Shown here in pieces: positions 1 through 7,014 of a stretch of DNA of 64,000 bases (position 1 is the first letter of the stretch; each line of letters begins with the position of its first letter). The DNA lies in assembly GCA_900549755.1 (NCBI GenBank), contig URPQ01000002.1, positions 10,183-74,182 of the forward strand, read 5' to 3'. Below the pieces are notes generated by a model. The model was not told the origin of the DNA and searched no databases. It saw only the letters and a program-made list of their open reading frames with translations. Origin of the DNA: an uncultured Oscillospiraceae bacterium (GTDB lineage: Bacteria; Bacillota; Clostridia; Oscillospirales; Acutalibacteraceae). The position numbers and the translations under genes were made by a program.

Positions 1-434
1 AGTCACTTGTTTATAATATAATTAAAGAATATAAAAGTGATGTTGAATCATTATCAAATGAGGAATTAAAAAAAGAAAAAGAAAAAGTTTTTAAAGTGCT
101 TTCCGAAAATATGGCGGCGATTGAACTTTTCCCCTATCACTCCGCTAAATTCAACTACACCTATTTAAAAAATTGCGAAAGCACAAAGAAGATTATAGAA
201 TATGTTAAAGAATTGGCAGAAAATTCCCAAAAAAGTCAGTTGATTTGTTTTACAAGATCTTTTAAATACTGGAAAGTTAATGAAATTAAAAAACAGGCAG
301 ATGGAAATGATAATGTTGATGTTATACGCAACCCATCGGTTCAAAATATATCATTTAACATCAAAAATAAAGATTTCGGCGGAGCTATATTTGAGCATAT
401 AAAAAAACATTTGATAGAAGACTCATTAAAATAA
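1..434 (+). CDS. Hypothetical protein, C-terminal part (5' end outside window)
   Basis: The frame is open from the left edge to the TAA at 432-434, so the true start lies outside the window; the GTG at 96 is internal. About 143 residues are visible. The first third is a charged, Lys/Glu-rich probably helical stretch, followed by a compact region with ELFPYHS and FTRSFKYW motifs and a NPSVQNIS segment near the end. I do not recognise the family. The coding sequence is visibly more AT-rich than the sugar and purine genes further right, which fits an accessory island. It converges on the retron reverse transcriptase and shares a bidirectional terminator with it. Confidence 0.75.
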   Translation, partial: SLVYNIIKEYKSDVESLSNEELKKEKEKVFKVLSENMAAIELFPYHSAKFNYTYLKNCESTKKIIEYVKELAENSQKSQLICFTRSFKYWKVNEIKKQADGNDNVDVIRNPSVQNISFNIKNKDFGGAIFEHIKKHLIEDSLK

Positions 435-472
435 AACTAATCGGCGGGAAAGTTTTCCTGCCGATTAGTTTT
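433..472. terminator. Bidirectional intrinsic terminator
   Basis: Thirteen-base perfect arms (433-445 and 460-472) enclose a second inner pairing GGAAA/TTTCC. The outer arms begin with AAAA and end with TTTT, so the hairpin can terminate on both strands. It sits between the convergent partial gene and the reverse transcriptase, and overlaps the stop codons of both. Confidence 0.85.
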
Positions 473-1514
473 AAAGCCTGTTCAGCTTACTTTTCGCCTC
501 GCAAAACCACTTATTATCAGGCTCTATTTGAAGAACGAAATTTATTTTACCCTGCAAACGGTTATAATACCGCTCGGCGTCGGGCTTGTCGTCGGTTAAA
601 AGCTCGGTATTATCGGTATGCAATATGCTGTCAGTCAAGCCGTATTTAAGCGCATAATAAACCTCTTGGCGGAGCCTGCGCTTATAATCGGCGGAAACCG
701 AAAGCCTTTCGTTTACTGTAATACCCGTAACGCTTTGTCGGTTATTGCTGTTTATAAATCTTGTTTTATTTTCGTTCAGTTCAAAGCCCGTATTTTCAAG
801 CATATCTTTTGCTCGCTTAAAAGCCGGGTAAAGCGGTATATCGGCGGAAAACGTCATATCATCGCAATAGCGAGTGTAAGCTATGCCGCGCTTTTTGCAC
901 CAAAGACCTATACTGTTATCAAAATTATACATTACAATGTTTGAAAGTGCCGGAGAGGTAGGCGCGCCCTGTACCAATGCGTCATTAAGGCAGCAAAGCT
1001 CCGTTAATATTACGCCTGTCTGCTTCGGAAAATACCTTGTATTAAACGCGGCGGAATACACCTGCTCAAAGCGTATGCTGGCGAAAAAATCGGTTATGTC
1101 CAGCTTTAAAAGATACCGCTTTCCTATATGGGGAGCGGCATTTTTGGATATTTGAGAGTCTTTTTGGTAAGCGGCGGCGTATTCTGAAACAGGCAGATTT
1201 TTTAAAATGCGGCGGTTTATCGCAGTTTGGCAGGCTTTAAGTCTGCTTACGGGCGCATAAAGCCGCCGCGGTTTTCCGTTTTTCTTTTTAATTTCAAAGG
1301 CGTTATAATATTTATCGGTGTTTTTGGATATAAAGAAAAGCTCTTTTCGCTTAATCCCTAAAAAATCCGCCAGTTGGTATGTATCGTAAATAAACGGCAG
1401 GTTATTACGCGATTTATAGTCAAGCACCATTTGCGCCGCCTCAAACAACCCGAATTTTTTTACAAATTCGGCATCGCCCGAGCCGAATACCACATTACTG
1501 TCGATTATATTCAT
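471..1514 (-). CDS. Retron-type reverse transcriptase
   Basis: This 347-residue protein is an RNA-dependent DNA polymerase of the retron class, which would copy the msd part of the adjacent RNA into multicopy single-stranded DNA joined to RNA. Visible motifs in order are NAAPH (125-129, the retron region X NAxxH), LDITDFF (138-144, first catalytic Asp), QGAPTSP (182-188), YCDD (216-219, catalytic YxDD) and VTG (262-264, retron region Y, which recognises the msr RNA). The ATG at 1514 was chosen because GGTGA lies 5 bases upstream; a longer frame to 1682 would run through the non-coding RNA. The gene lies 42 bases after the a2 repeat, the usual retron order. No effector domain is fused to it. 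Confidence 0.93.
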   Translation of the reverse strand: MNIIDSNVVFGSGDAEFVKKFGLFEAAQMVLDYKSRNNLPFIYDTYQLADFLGIKRKELFFISKNTDKYYNAFEIKKKNGKPRRLYAPVSRLKACQTAINRRILKNLPVSEYAAAYQKDSQISKNAAPHIGKRYLLKLDITDFFASIRFEQVYSAAFNTRYFPKQTGVILTELCCLNDALVQGAPTSPALSNIVMYNFDNSIGLWCKKRGIAYTRYCDDMTFSADIPLYPAFKRAKDMLENTGFELNENKTRFINSNNRQSVTGITVNERLSVSADYKRRLRQEVYYALKYGLTDSILHTDNTELLTDDKPDAERYYNRLQGKINFVLQIEPDNKWFCEAKSKLNRL

Positions 1515-1556
1515 AAATATCACCGCCATAGAATAATATTTAAGCCTAAAAGAGCA

Positions 1557-1765
1557 AAGCTCCCTGCAGTACAAAATGACCCGATAAAAGCGCAGGCGAA
1601 CTGAAAATAACGGAGTTATTCTTTTGTTCGTCGAAGTGTTATCGGGCGGCGCCTTGCCGCGGATATATCTGCGGCAAGGCATAGATCCTTTAGAAAATCA
1701 GGGCAGCGACTCGCCGTCCCTCTCAAAGTTACGCTTTAAGATGTACGCTACTGCAAGGAGCTTAT
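1557..1765 (-). ncRNA. Retron msr-msd non-coding RNA
   Basis: The 209-base interval between the retron promoter and the reverse transcriptase has the full retron layout. The a1 repeat (1749-1763) and a2 repeat (1557-1571) are 15-base complements with one G-U pair. A guanosine at 1748 follows a1 directly in a TAGC context, the expected branching G. Then come two small msr hairpins (1722-1740 and 1700-1721), a perfect 10-bp hairpin (1651-1660 with 1671-1680), and the msd hairpin closed by CCCGATAA/TTATCGGG (1639-1646 with 1580-1587). The exact msd 5' end and the branch site are inferred from the family, not shown. Confidence 0.88.
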
Positions 1766-1771
1766 GTTTTT

Positions 1772-1800
1772 ATAATATACCTTGTTATTTTAAAAGTCAA
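1772..1800 (-). promoter_or_regulatory. Retron promoter
   Basis: TTGACT (1795-1800), a 17-base spacer and TATTAT (1772-1777) make a near-consensus sigma-A promoter. Predicted initiation near 1765 falls just before the a1 repeat. The -35 box begins 6 bases after the stop codon of the upstream protease gene and no terminator separates them, so read-through from that gene is also possible. Confidence 0.8.
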
Positions 1801-1805
1801 ATTTT

Positions 1806-3086
1806 TTATAAAACAACTTCCGTAATTTTAATACTTTCGCGCAGTTTTCTTATATCGGAGTACAAAAGCGTTTCCTTTTCGCTGAGCATTTGTGCCGCCT
1901 TTTCAAGAAAATCACGGTTTTTAATAAGTATCTCGCGTGCCTTAAACATATACCGCTCAAGCTCGGCATGAACTACCGATTCGTTTCTTGAATTGAAGCT
2001 CTCGGAGCTTTCAGGAAAACGATGATTAGCAACATCTATCATACCGAAACCACCGGTGCCGCTTTCAGATATGGCGTCCCTGATATTACTTGCGGCCTTT
2101 CTGATATCGCTTTGACAGCCGCTTGCACAAACACCCGAATAATAAAGCTCTACCGCCGCTTTCCCCGCAAGCGAAATGAGAATATGGTGCGCCCGCCTTG
2201 TTACGGGCATACAACGGTGAATAAATCCGCCTGTTGAGTCTCTGCCGGCAGTTCTGAGAGAAGCCAGTCCAACGCTGCCGGGAGTTAAAATTTCGGAGAC
2301 CACAAGGTGTCCCGCCTCGTGCAGTGCAATTTCTTTTAAAGCGTCACTTGACTTTTTTGTGAAATTATCGGGTGCGTCATACTGCATACGCAAAACTGAT
2401 TTCACAAGGTCGTCCATTTCTATTTTTTCTTTTCTTGCATATGCCGCTCCGATTGCTGCCTCGTTAAGAATTGTTTCAAGCTCGGCACAGGAGCCATAAC
2501 TCACCATTTTAACGAGATCGTCCATATTAACATTATCAGAAACCTTTTTCTGACCGAGATAGTATTTAATAATTTCCTCCGCGTCCCTGTCGGTAGGCGA
2601 GTTTACCTCTATCTTTCGGTCAAATCTGCCCGAACGGATAAGCGAGCGTGGGAGCTTTCGAATTTCGTTAACGGTTGCAAACACAAAAACATTACAACCC
2701 TTAACCTCGTCAATACCCGCCTGCACCGCAACATATTCCTCAGCGTCTATATGGCGGTCATCCTCATTTGCGAATTTATCCATATCGTCAAGCAATACTA
2801 TTGCCGGAGCGTTTTTCTTGGCTTTTTCAAAGGTGTCGGTTATCTTTCCGATAAAATCGTCGCTGCCCTTATCACGGCGGACAATATATGCCGGCAGTCC
2901 GCTTTCGGTAATAAAGCTTTTCGCCATAAGGCTTTTTCCAAGCCCCGGATCGCCGTAAAGCAAAATTCCCTGCGGAAGCTTTGCACCGAGATTTTCGTAA
3001 ATTTCCCTGTTGTGAATCATATCGCAGATCTGCAAAAGTTCTTCTTTTATTGTTTGGTATCCGATTATTCTGTCAAACGCACTCAT
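1806..3086 (-). CDS. Soluble FtsH-like AAA+ ATPase / M41-type zinc protease
   Basis: This 426-residue protein combines an AAA+ unfoldase with a zinc peptidase. Walker A is GDPGLGKS (45-52), Walker B LLDDMD (98-103), the second region of homology with its arginine finger SGRFDR (152-157), and the peptidase motif HEAGH (256-260). A later DIRKAASNI segment can supply the third zinc ligand as in FtsH. FtsH itself is about 600-650 residues with two N-terminal membrane helices; here both helices are absent and the protein starts at the ATPase, so a cytoplasmic protease is expected. GGAGG sits 7 bases before the ATG. It is the last gene before the retron promoter and follows the 3109-3747 gene by 22 bases. 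Its substrate is unknown. Confidence 0.88.
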   Translation of the reverse strand: MSAFDRIIGYQTIKEELLQICDMIHNREIYENLGAKLPQGILLYGDPGLGKSLMAKSFITESGLPAYIVRRDKGSDDFIGKITDTFEKAKKNAPAIVLLDDMDKFANEDDRHIDAEEYVAVQAGIDEVKGCNVFVFATVNEIRKLPRSLIRSGRFDRKIEVNSPTDRDAEEIIKYYLGQKKVSDNVNMDDLVKMVSYGSCAELETILNEAAIGAAYARKEKIEMDDLVKSVLRMQYDAPDNFTKKSSDALKEIALHEAGHLVVSEILTPGSVGLASLRTAGRDSTGGFIHRCMPVTRRAHHILISLAGKAAVELYYSGVCASGCQSDIRKAASNIRDAISESGTGGFGMIDVANHRFPESSESFNSRNESVVHAELERYMFKAREILIKNRDFLEKAAQMLSEKETLLYSDIRKLRESIKITEVVL

Positions 3087-3108
3087 ATTTATTTCCTCCG
3101 TAAATTTT

Positions 3109-3747
3109 TTAATCCCACAAATTCCAAAACCACCTGTTAAACAGGTTTATGGCTTCGGTCTTGCAGCGGTCTCTATATTCATCGAGCTTTATAGATTCCT
3201 TTAAATAAAGCTCGGCTGTTTCTTTATATTCGGGAATATCACTCGGTGAATAAAGTCTTTTGGCTCCATTAGGATAAATATCCTCAGGCTTTAAAAGCTT
3301 TTCGCCTAAAATCCCGTATTTCTTCGTAAATTCCTTGTAATTTTTCAGGTTTTCCTCATCGTAAGGGTTTTTGACGGTACAGGTCTCTTCAGAGGCCTCT
3401 CTTAAAAGAAATATCATTCGGTCAAGAATTTCATTCCAAAGATTGTTACAAATTTCGTCTGTTTTTTCACGCAGCTTATAGCCCTCGGAATTTTCATCGG
3501 CAGGCCAAGAGCAGTATTCCTCGTATGACATATTAAGCTCGCTGCTGTGTGCCTCGACATATTCTTTTTGTATCTCGCCGGGAAATCCCATATGGTGTTC
3601 CTTTAAGTATTCAAGCATTTGGGGCATAACCTCCAAAAACCAGTAATCTATGTTCCAAGTATCCTTGACGCTCCAGCCTCTCTTTGCACGCTGTCGGCGA
3701 TATTTATGCTCCTGCCGCCATTCTTTAATCGCTCTTATAAATGACAT
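3109..3747 (-). CDS. Hypothetical protein, Trp/Tyr-rich helical
   Basis: A 212-residue protein with a basic N-terminus (KYRRQRAKRGWS) followed by a VKDTWNIDYWFLEVMP segment and long charged helical stretches; it ends in a Trp-rich tail (FNRWFWNLWD). I recall small phage-encoded proteins with a similar RGxSxxDxWNxD pattern, but this is memory only and no function follows. The ATG at 3747 has GGAGG 7 bases upstream and was preferred over the longer frame to 3771. It opens a two-gene unit with the AAA+ protease and is preceded by a promoter carrying the island's CGGTACAT element. Confidence 0.75.
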   Translation of the reverse strand: MSFIRAIKEWRQEHKYRRQRAKRGWSVKDTWNIDYWFLEVMPQMLEYLKEHHMGFPGEIQKEYVEAHSSELNMSYEEYCSWPADENSEGYKLREKTDEICNNLWNEILDRMIFLLREASEETCTVKNPYDEENLKNYKEFTKKYGILGEKLLKPEDIYPNGAKRLYSPSDIPEYKETAELYLKESIKLDEYRDRCKTEAINLFNRWFWNLWD

Positions 3748-3792
3748 ATTGATTCCTCCCATAAGCAGCATTTTTTTGCTTTCACTATATGT

Positions 3793-3825
3793 ATTATATG
3801 AAATGTTATGTACCGTTTTCGGTGC
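3793..3825 (-). promoter_or_regulatory. Promoter with candidate WYL operator (site a)
   Basis: On the minus strand a TATAAT (3793-3798) is preceded by 9 bases and then CGGTACAT (3808-3815). Upstream of that the sequence completes the palindrome ACCGAAAACGGT. There is no TTGACA-like -35 box where one would be expected; the element sits there instead. The same arrangement and spacing recur at site b (5343-5365). Confidence 0.6.
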
Positions 3826-3845
3826 TTAAAATTTCCGATTTTAAT

Positions 3846-4214
3846 TTAGATATATTTTTTAATATATCGGTAATGCGAAGAGCCGTCATTTATAACCTTT
3901 ATTTCTCTTTTCGCATCGCTAAGGTCAAACCGTTTTATAATTTCCTCAATTATTTTTTTTCGGTTTATATCTGTATTGAGAAAAATTTTAATGCTTTTCT
4001 CATATATTTCAACTCTCCCTCTCGGATAATAATTATACGGTCGTCCCTTAGTAACACGTTTTGACAGCTTTGCCCATTCGGCTTTGTGATTAAAATTATT
4101 TCCGGATTTTGAGCTGAATACCGCCTGTTTTTCCGCTTTGCCGTTTTCGTCGCAGGCAACAGAAACAATAATGAATTTCTTTTGTGATAAATACCAAAAT
4201 ATTCCTTTTTGCAA
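3846..4214 (-). CDS. Hypothetical protein, small
   Basis: A 122-residue protein of unknown function, starting at TTG (4214) with a strong GAGGTGG site 6 bases upstream. It contains a basic YYPRGRVEI segment, an IFLNTDIN turn, a charged helix and a VINDGSSHYR motif near the C-terminus. The pattern (basic strand, helix, DGSxHY end) looks like one compact alpha/beta domain. It begins 14 bases after the stop of the SMC-head-like gene, so the two are probably co-transcribed and translationally close. Confidence 0.72.
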   Translation of the reverse strand: MQKGIFWYLSQKKFIIVSVACDENGKAEKQAVFSSKSGNNFNHKAEWAKLSKRVTKGRPYNYYPRGRVEIYEKSIKIFLNTDINRKKIIEEIIKRFDLSDAKREIKVINDGSSHYRYIKKYI

Positions 4215-4228
4215 AAGCTTCCACCTCT

Positions 4229-4930
4229 TTAAAAAAATCCGAATTGTGCGGTTGCAATAAATACCTGCTCCTCTTTGTCAAAAAGTTTGCTTTCTTTAAG
4301 CTGGCGGCAGTAATTTTTCGGCAGTCCTGAAATAATAAACGGTCTTTTTTCATAATTCATATTGACTGCTTTTTCGGTATCGTTCCAAAATTCGCGCAAT
4401 TTCATAAAGCACATAAGCTCAAAAAAGGTTCTCTCATTTTTGTTATTCATTTCTAATGGTTGATTTTCGGCATTAACGACACTGAAATTTCCGTCCGACC
4501 GTAAAACTACCTTATGTCCGTTTTCCCCCGGATAGGCAAAGGGCTTAAAGCTCTTTATATACTTATTAAGCCGATGCCTGAAAAAACGGGTTGCAATAAT
4601 TCCGTCGGTTTTTAAAAGCTTTTCTTTTTTATGCAAATCGTCAATGTGCTTATACAAATTAAAATAATCAGAATATACGGCAGGAGCCGAAAAATCAAAA
4701 ACATTAAGGTCATTTGCATCGTCGGGAGAGCCTCTTGTATTTATTTGTTGGTTTGCGTGGGGCATTATTTCAGCCGTTATGTTAGGGCTTTCCGAAAAAT
4801 CTCCGTTTATGACCTTATAAACCGCTTTTAATACATCGGCGTTGTCAATTATATTTACACCCGATTTAAAATGACATACAAGGTGCGAAATGCCGCAATA
4901 ATTGTTGAGTTCAATGCTTTTAATTATCAC
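4229..4930 (-). CDS. SMC/Rad50-head-like protein lacking Walker A
   Basis: A 233-residue protein starting at GTG (4930) behind GAGGAGGG. The N-terminus reads like the first strands of an ABC/SMC-type ATPase head (IIKSIELNNYCGIS, then the strand GVNII), the place where such proteins carry GxNGxGKS. Here the loop is DNADVL, with no glycine-lysine pair, so nucleotide binding in the usual way is unlikely. The remaining residues show no signature C, Walker B or coiled coil; at this length it is only a head N-lobe plus extra helices. Neighbours are small unknown proteins in the same unit. Family assignment is tentative. Confidence 0.65.
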   Translation of the reverse strand: MIIKSIELNNYCGISHLVCHFKSGVNIIDNADVLKAVYKVINGDFSESPNITAEIMPHANQQINTRGSPDDANDLNVFDFSAPAVYSDYFNLYKHIDDLHKKEKLLKTDGIIATRFFRHRLNKYIKSFKPFAYPGENGHKVVLRSDGNFSVVNAENQPLEMNNKNERTFFELMCFMKLREFWNDTEKAVNMNYEKRPFIISGLPKNYCRQLKESKLFDKEEQVFIATAQFGFF

Positions 4931-4958
4931 TCTTTCGCCCTCCTCGTTTTATAGCACA

Positions 4959-5315
4959 TTACAGTCCGAATATTTTTTTAATAAAGCTTTTTCGCTTTTT
5001 ATGTATTTTATAATTCGGCGGAATAACGGTATATAAACAGCCAAGCCCGTAATTATTTGCATAGCAAAAACAGCCGTATTGCGGGGCAGTACGCCTTATA
5101 AACGAAATGGCTTCGGGATTTCCCGTGACAAAATACACATTTGAATATTCTTTGGTTTTCATCGGCGGAAAAACCTCCGGATTGCTCTCGATATAAATAT
5201 AAAGCGTATTGTTATATACTGTCTGCGTGCAGTTTTTGTCCGAAAATTCAAGGCTTTCTGCAATGCCGTAATAAATTCTTAATGCGTTCCATACACGGTT
5301 TTTACTTTCGTTCAT
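4959..5315 (-). CDS. Hypothetical protein, first gene of island operon
   Basis: A 118-residue protein of unknown function. It has a helical N-terminus, a beta-rich middle (NNTLYIYIESNPEV, NVYFVTGNPEA), a CFCYANN cysteine pair and a strongly basic tail (HKKRKSFIKKIF). There is no signal peptide. The ATG has a GGAAAGGGTGA site upstream. It is the first gene downstream of the promoter with site b, 28 bases ahead of the SMC-head-like gene. Confidence 0.7.
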   Translation of the reverse strand: MNESKNRVWNALRIYYGIAESLEFSDKNCTQTVYNNTLYIYIESNPEVFPPMKTKEYSNVYFVTGNPEAISFIRRTAPQYGCFCYANNYGLGCLYTVIPPNYKIHKKRKSFIKKIFGL

Positions 5316-5342
5316 TTCTGTTCACCCTTTCCTTATGTTTTT

Positions 5343-5365
5343 ATTATATTACCTTTAATGTACCG
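5343..5365 (-). promoter_or_regulatory. Promoter with candidate WYL operator (site b)
   Basis: On the minus strand TATAAT (5343-5348) is preceded by exactly 9 bases and CGGTACAT (5358-5365), the same element and spacing as at site a. No good -35 hexamer is present, and the element occupies that position. It drives the gene at 4959-5315 and those behind it. Confidence 0.6.
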
Positions 5366-5373
5366 AAATCAGG

Positions 5374-5410
5374 GCATAAAAAATCAGCCGCATAATTTGC
5401 GGCTGATTTT
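5374..5410 (-). terminator. Intrinsic terminator after WYL regulator
   Basis: Thirteen-base arms (5380-5392 and 5398-5410) with a TAATT loop, followed on the minus strand by a run of six T. It ends the regulator's transcript and separates it from the island operon beginning at 5315. Confidence 0.85.
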
Positions 5411-5416
5411 AAAAGC

Positions 5417-6397
5417 TTATTCATATTTTTTTATTGCGTTTTCTAAAGAATCTTTAATTTTAATTTTCAGACCTTCGGGTTTTGTTATCTCCACATAATT
5501 TATATATTGCATTGCCCAGTGCTCCATTGCAATGGGGCTTGCTTTAACGCTCACTGTTACCTGACCGTCTTCACGCTTTGAAATTTGCGTATCGCGCCCG
5601 AACCAATCAATTATCTGGTCAATAATGCAAGCGTCGGCAATAAACTCAATTCTTTCCGGCTCGTCGCTGTACATATACGGCATTGCGGAAGAAAATCTCT
5701 TGTAGTCAATTCCGCTTTCATAGCCCGCAACCGAGCGGATAGGCACAGCAGGGGTTTTCGATATGCTCATATTTGTTATATGGTCAAGACGGTGAAAAAC
5801 CATATTGCCCCAGTATTCGCTGTAAGCCATAAGGTAATAACGCTGATTGTGAAGTATCATCTGATAAGGGCTTACCTCCTGATAAGAGCTTTTGTGCAGC
5901 TTTTTATCCGCTCCGTATTTATTATAATCATAGCTTAGCTGCTTGCCCGTTTCTATTGCGGTATCTATTAGCTCTATATTATAAAAAAGCGCCTGATTGT
6001 CGGTCTTGCTCCAATCATTTACCGAATAAATATTTTTAATATGCGACTTGAAGTATTTATTTGAAAGTCCGCATAAGCGCTCTATCAGGTCCTTAGAGTG
6101 CTTTGCGGTTATATGCTTGCTGCTTAAAACGCCGTCTATTAGCATACGAAGCTCGCTGTCCTCAAAGTCACGGCAGTCAATATAGCTGCCGGCTCTGCGT
6201 GATTCGATTTCAATATCCGCTTCTTTTAAAAGCGATATGTTTCGGCTTATCGCCTTTCGTTCAATAATTATCCCGTAATCGTTTTCAAGATGTGCGGCTA
6301 TATCATCCTGAGTCAACGGATGGTCATAATCGCTGTATTCTTTAAGTATCTGCCATATTCTTATAAGCGCAAGCTTTTTAGGTTCAAGCCCTTCCAT
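5417..6397 (-). CDS. WYL-domain HTH transcriptional regulator
   Basis: A 326-residue DNA-binding regulator. An N-terminal winged helix (about residues 1-80, with TQDDIAAHLENDYG and KAISRNISLLKE as the helix-turn-helix) is followed by a WYL sensor domain (about 135-210, with PYQMILHNQRYYLMAYSEYW) and a C-terminal WCX-type region. WYL regulators sense nucleic acid or nucleotide ligands and often control phage-defence loci. The second ATG, 6397, lies 8 bases from AAGGAG and is preferred to 6403, which would have too short a gap. It heads the island, with its own promoter and terminator, and tandem candidate operators lie in its leader, suggesting autoregulation. Confidence 0.85.
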   Translation of the reverse strand: MEGLEPKKLALIRIWQILKEYSDYDHPLTQDDIAAHLENDYGIIIERKAISRNISLLKEADIEIESRRAGSYIDCRDFEDSELRMLIDGVLSSKHITAKHSKDLIERLCGLSNKYFKSHIKNIYSVNDWSKTDNQALFYNIELIDTAIETGKQLSYDYNKYGADKKLHKSSYQEVSPYQMILHNQRYYLMAYSEYWGNMVFHRLDHITNMSISKTPAVPIRSVAGYESGIDYKRFSSAMPYMYSDEPERIEFIADACIIDQIIDWFGRDTQISKREDGQVTVSVKASPIAMEHWAMQYINYVEITKPEGLKIKIKDSLENAIKKYE

Positions 6398-6431
6398 TTT
6401 CATTGCTCCTTTTTATGATGATACAATAATC

Positions 6432-6495
6432 TTCGGTGACATATTCGGTGCATTACTATATTATCATTTATACTTTATTATATCCGCAAAGTCAA
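6432..6495 (-). promoter_or_regulatory. Promoter and tandem operators of the WYL gene (site c)
   Basis: On the minus strand TTGACT (6490-6495), a 17-base spacer and TATAAA (6467-6472) form a good sigma-A promoter. Just downstream of the expected start, the plus strand carries two direct copies of TTCGGTG (6432-6438 and 6444-6450), the second continuing as TTCGGTGCAT. This half-site matches CGGTACAT at sites a and b. A protein bound here would block early elongation, so autorepression is plausible. Confidence 0.6.
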
Positions 6496-6573
6496 CGAAA
6501 ACTTCGGCTAAAATGTGAAACAATCCTATTTTAGCCGAGATTTTGCCGTTGCACTTCCTAATAGAACAAAAAA

Positions 6574-6598
6574 TCAGCACGGCTTTACGCTGTGCTGA
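6574..6598 (-). terminator. Intrinsic terminator after SpoIIID remnant
   Basis: Ten-base arms (6574-6583 and 6589-6598, one G-U pair) with a TTTAC loop, followed on the minus strand by a TTTTTT run. Confidence 0.75.
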
Positions 6599-6653
6599 AA
6601 TTCTTTATTTATGCAATTTTGCGGTGCTTATGCTACCAGCCACACAAACCGTT

Positions 6654-6785
6654 CTATATTGTTACTGCCGTATGTACGGTAGATTTGCTTATTTTGAAAA
6701 CCTTTGCCGCAGCGCGGACGGTGGCGCCCGTATCAAGTATGTATTCGCCTAAAACCTCCGCTCTGTCCTGTGTCGCCTCTTTCAT
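6654..6785 (-). pseudogene. spoIIID: Truncated SpoIIID-like sporulation regulator
   Basis: A 43-codon frame that matches the first half of SpoIIID, the mother-cell DNA-binding regulator of sporulation: GEYILDTGATVRAAAKVF leads into the recognition helix KISKSTVH. After TAVT the frame stops at TAG. A plus-one shift continues with IERFVWLVA then stops, echoing the expected TERL, but the C-terminal basic half (normal length about 80-95 residues) is missing. Start and expression signals are intact: AAGGGGAG 8 bases before the ATG, a sigma-E-like promoter and a terminator. It is either a decayed copy or a shortened DNA-binding peptide. Confidence 0.75.
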
Positions 6786-6831
6786 ACAATCAACTCCCCT
6801 TAAAGCGTCTTACACGCTCTCTCACTGGTTA

Positions 6832-6860
6832 ATTGTATGATTTTTCTTCGCTTTTTATGC
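6832..6860 (-). promoter_or_regulatory. Sigma-E-type sporulation promoter
   Basis: On the minus strand GCATAAA (6854-6860), a 14-base spacer and CATACAAT (6832-6839) fit the sigma-E pattern (ATA, about 16 bases, CATACAnT). It lies 46 bases before the SpoIIID-like start; spoIIID is a known sigma-E target. Confidence 0.65.
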
Positions 6861-7014
6861 CTTTTAAAGACAAAACGCCACTTAGTGATTACTGCTTTTT
6901 GATTTTGAAAAACATTCGATTTTTAACATTACCGAACTTATTATCTTTTAAAACTTGATCTTGCAACTTCATCTTGTAAGCTGTGGATAATTTTCACAAC
7001 CTAAAATGTCACCT

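Larger units (their letters stand above)
6404..7014. other. Intergenic 6404-7014
   Basis: This 611-base gap contains the WYL promoter and operators, and the SpoIIID remnant with its own promoter and terminator. The remaining part (6861-7014) is AT-rich and shows nothing I can name except one perfect DnaA-box 9-mer at 6982-6990, which alone does not indicate an origin. Confidence 0.6.

Noticed and set aside
1515..1682. N-terminal extension of the reverse transcriptase frame
   Set aside because: It overlaps the folded msd RNA, has no ribosome site at its start, and the ATG at 1514 has one.
6543..6752. Plus-strand open frame
   Set aside because: It is the shadow of the SpoIIID-like gene and terminator on the other strand, with no homology or ribosome site of its own.
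6982..6990. Perfect DnaA-box 9-mer TGTGGATAA
   Set aside because: Single box, no cluster, no dnaA/dnaN nearby and no AT-rich unwinding region with repeats; a chance match.
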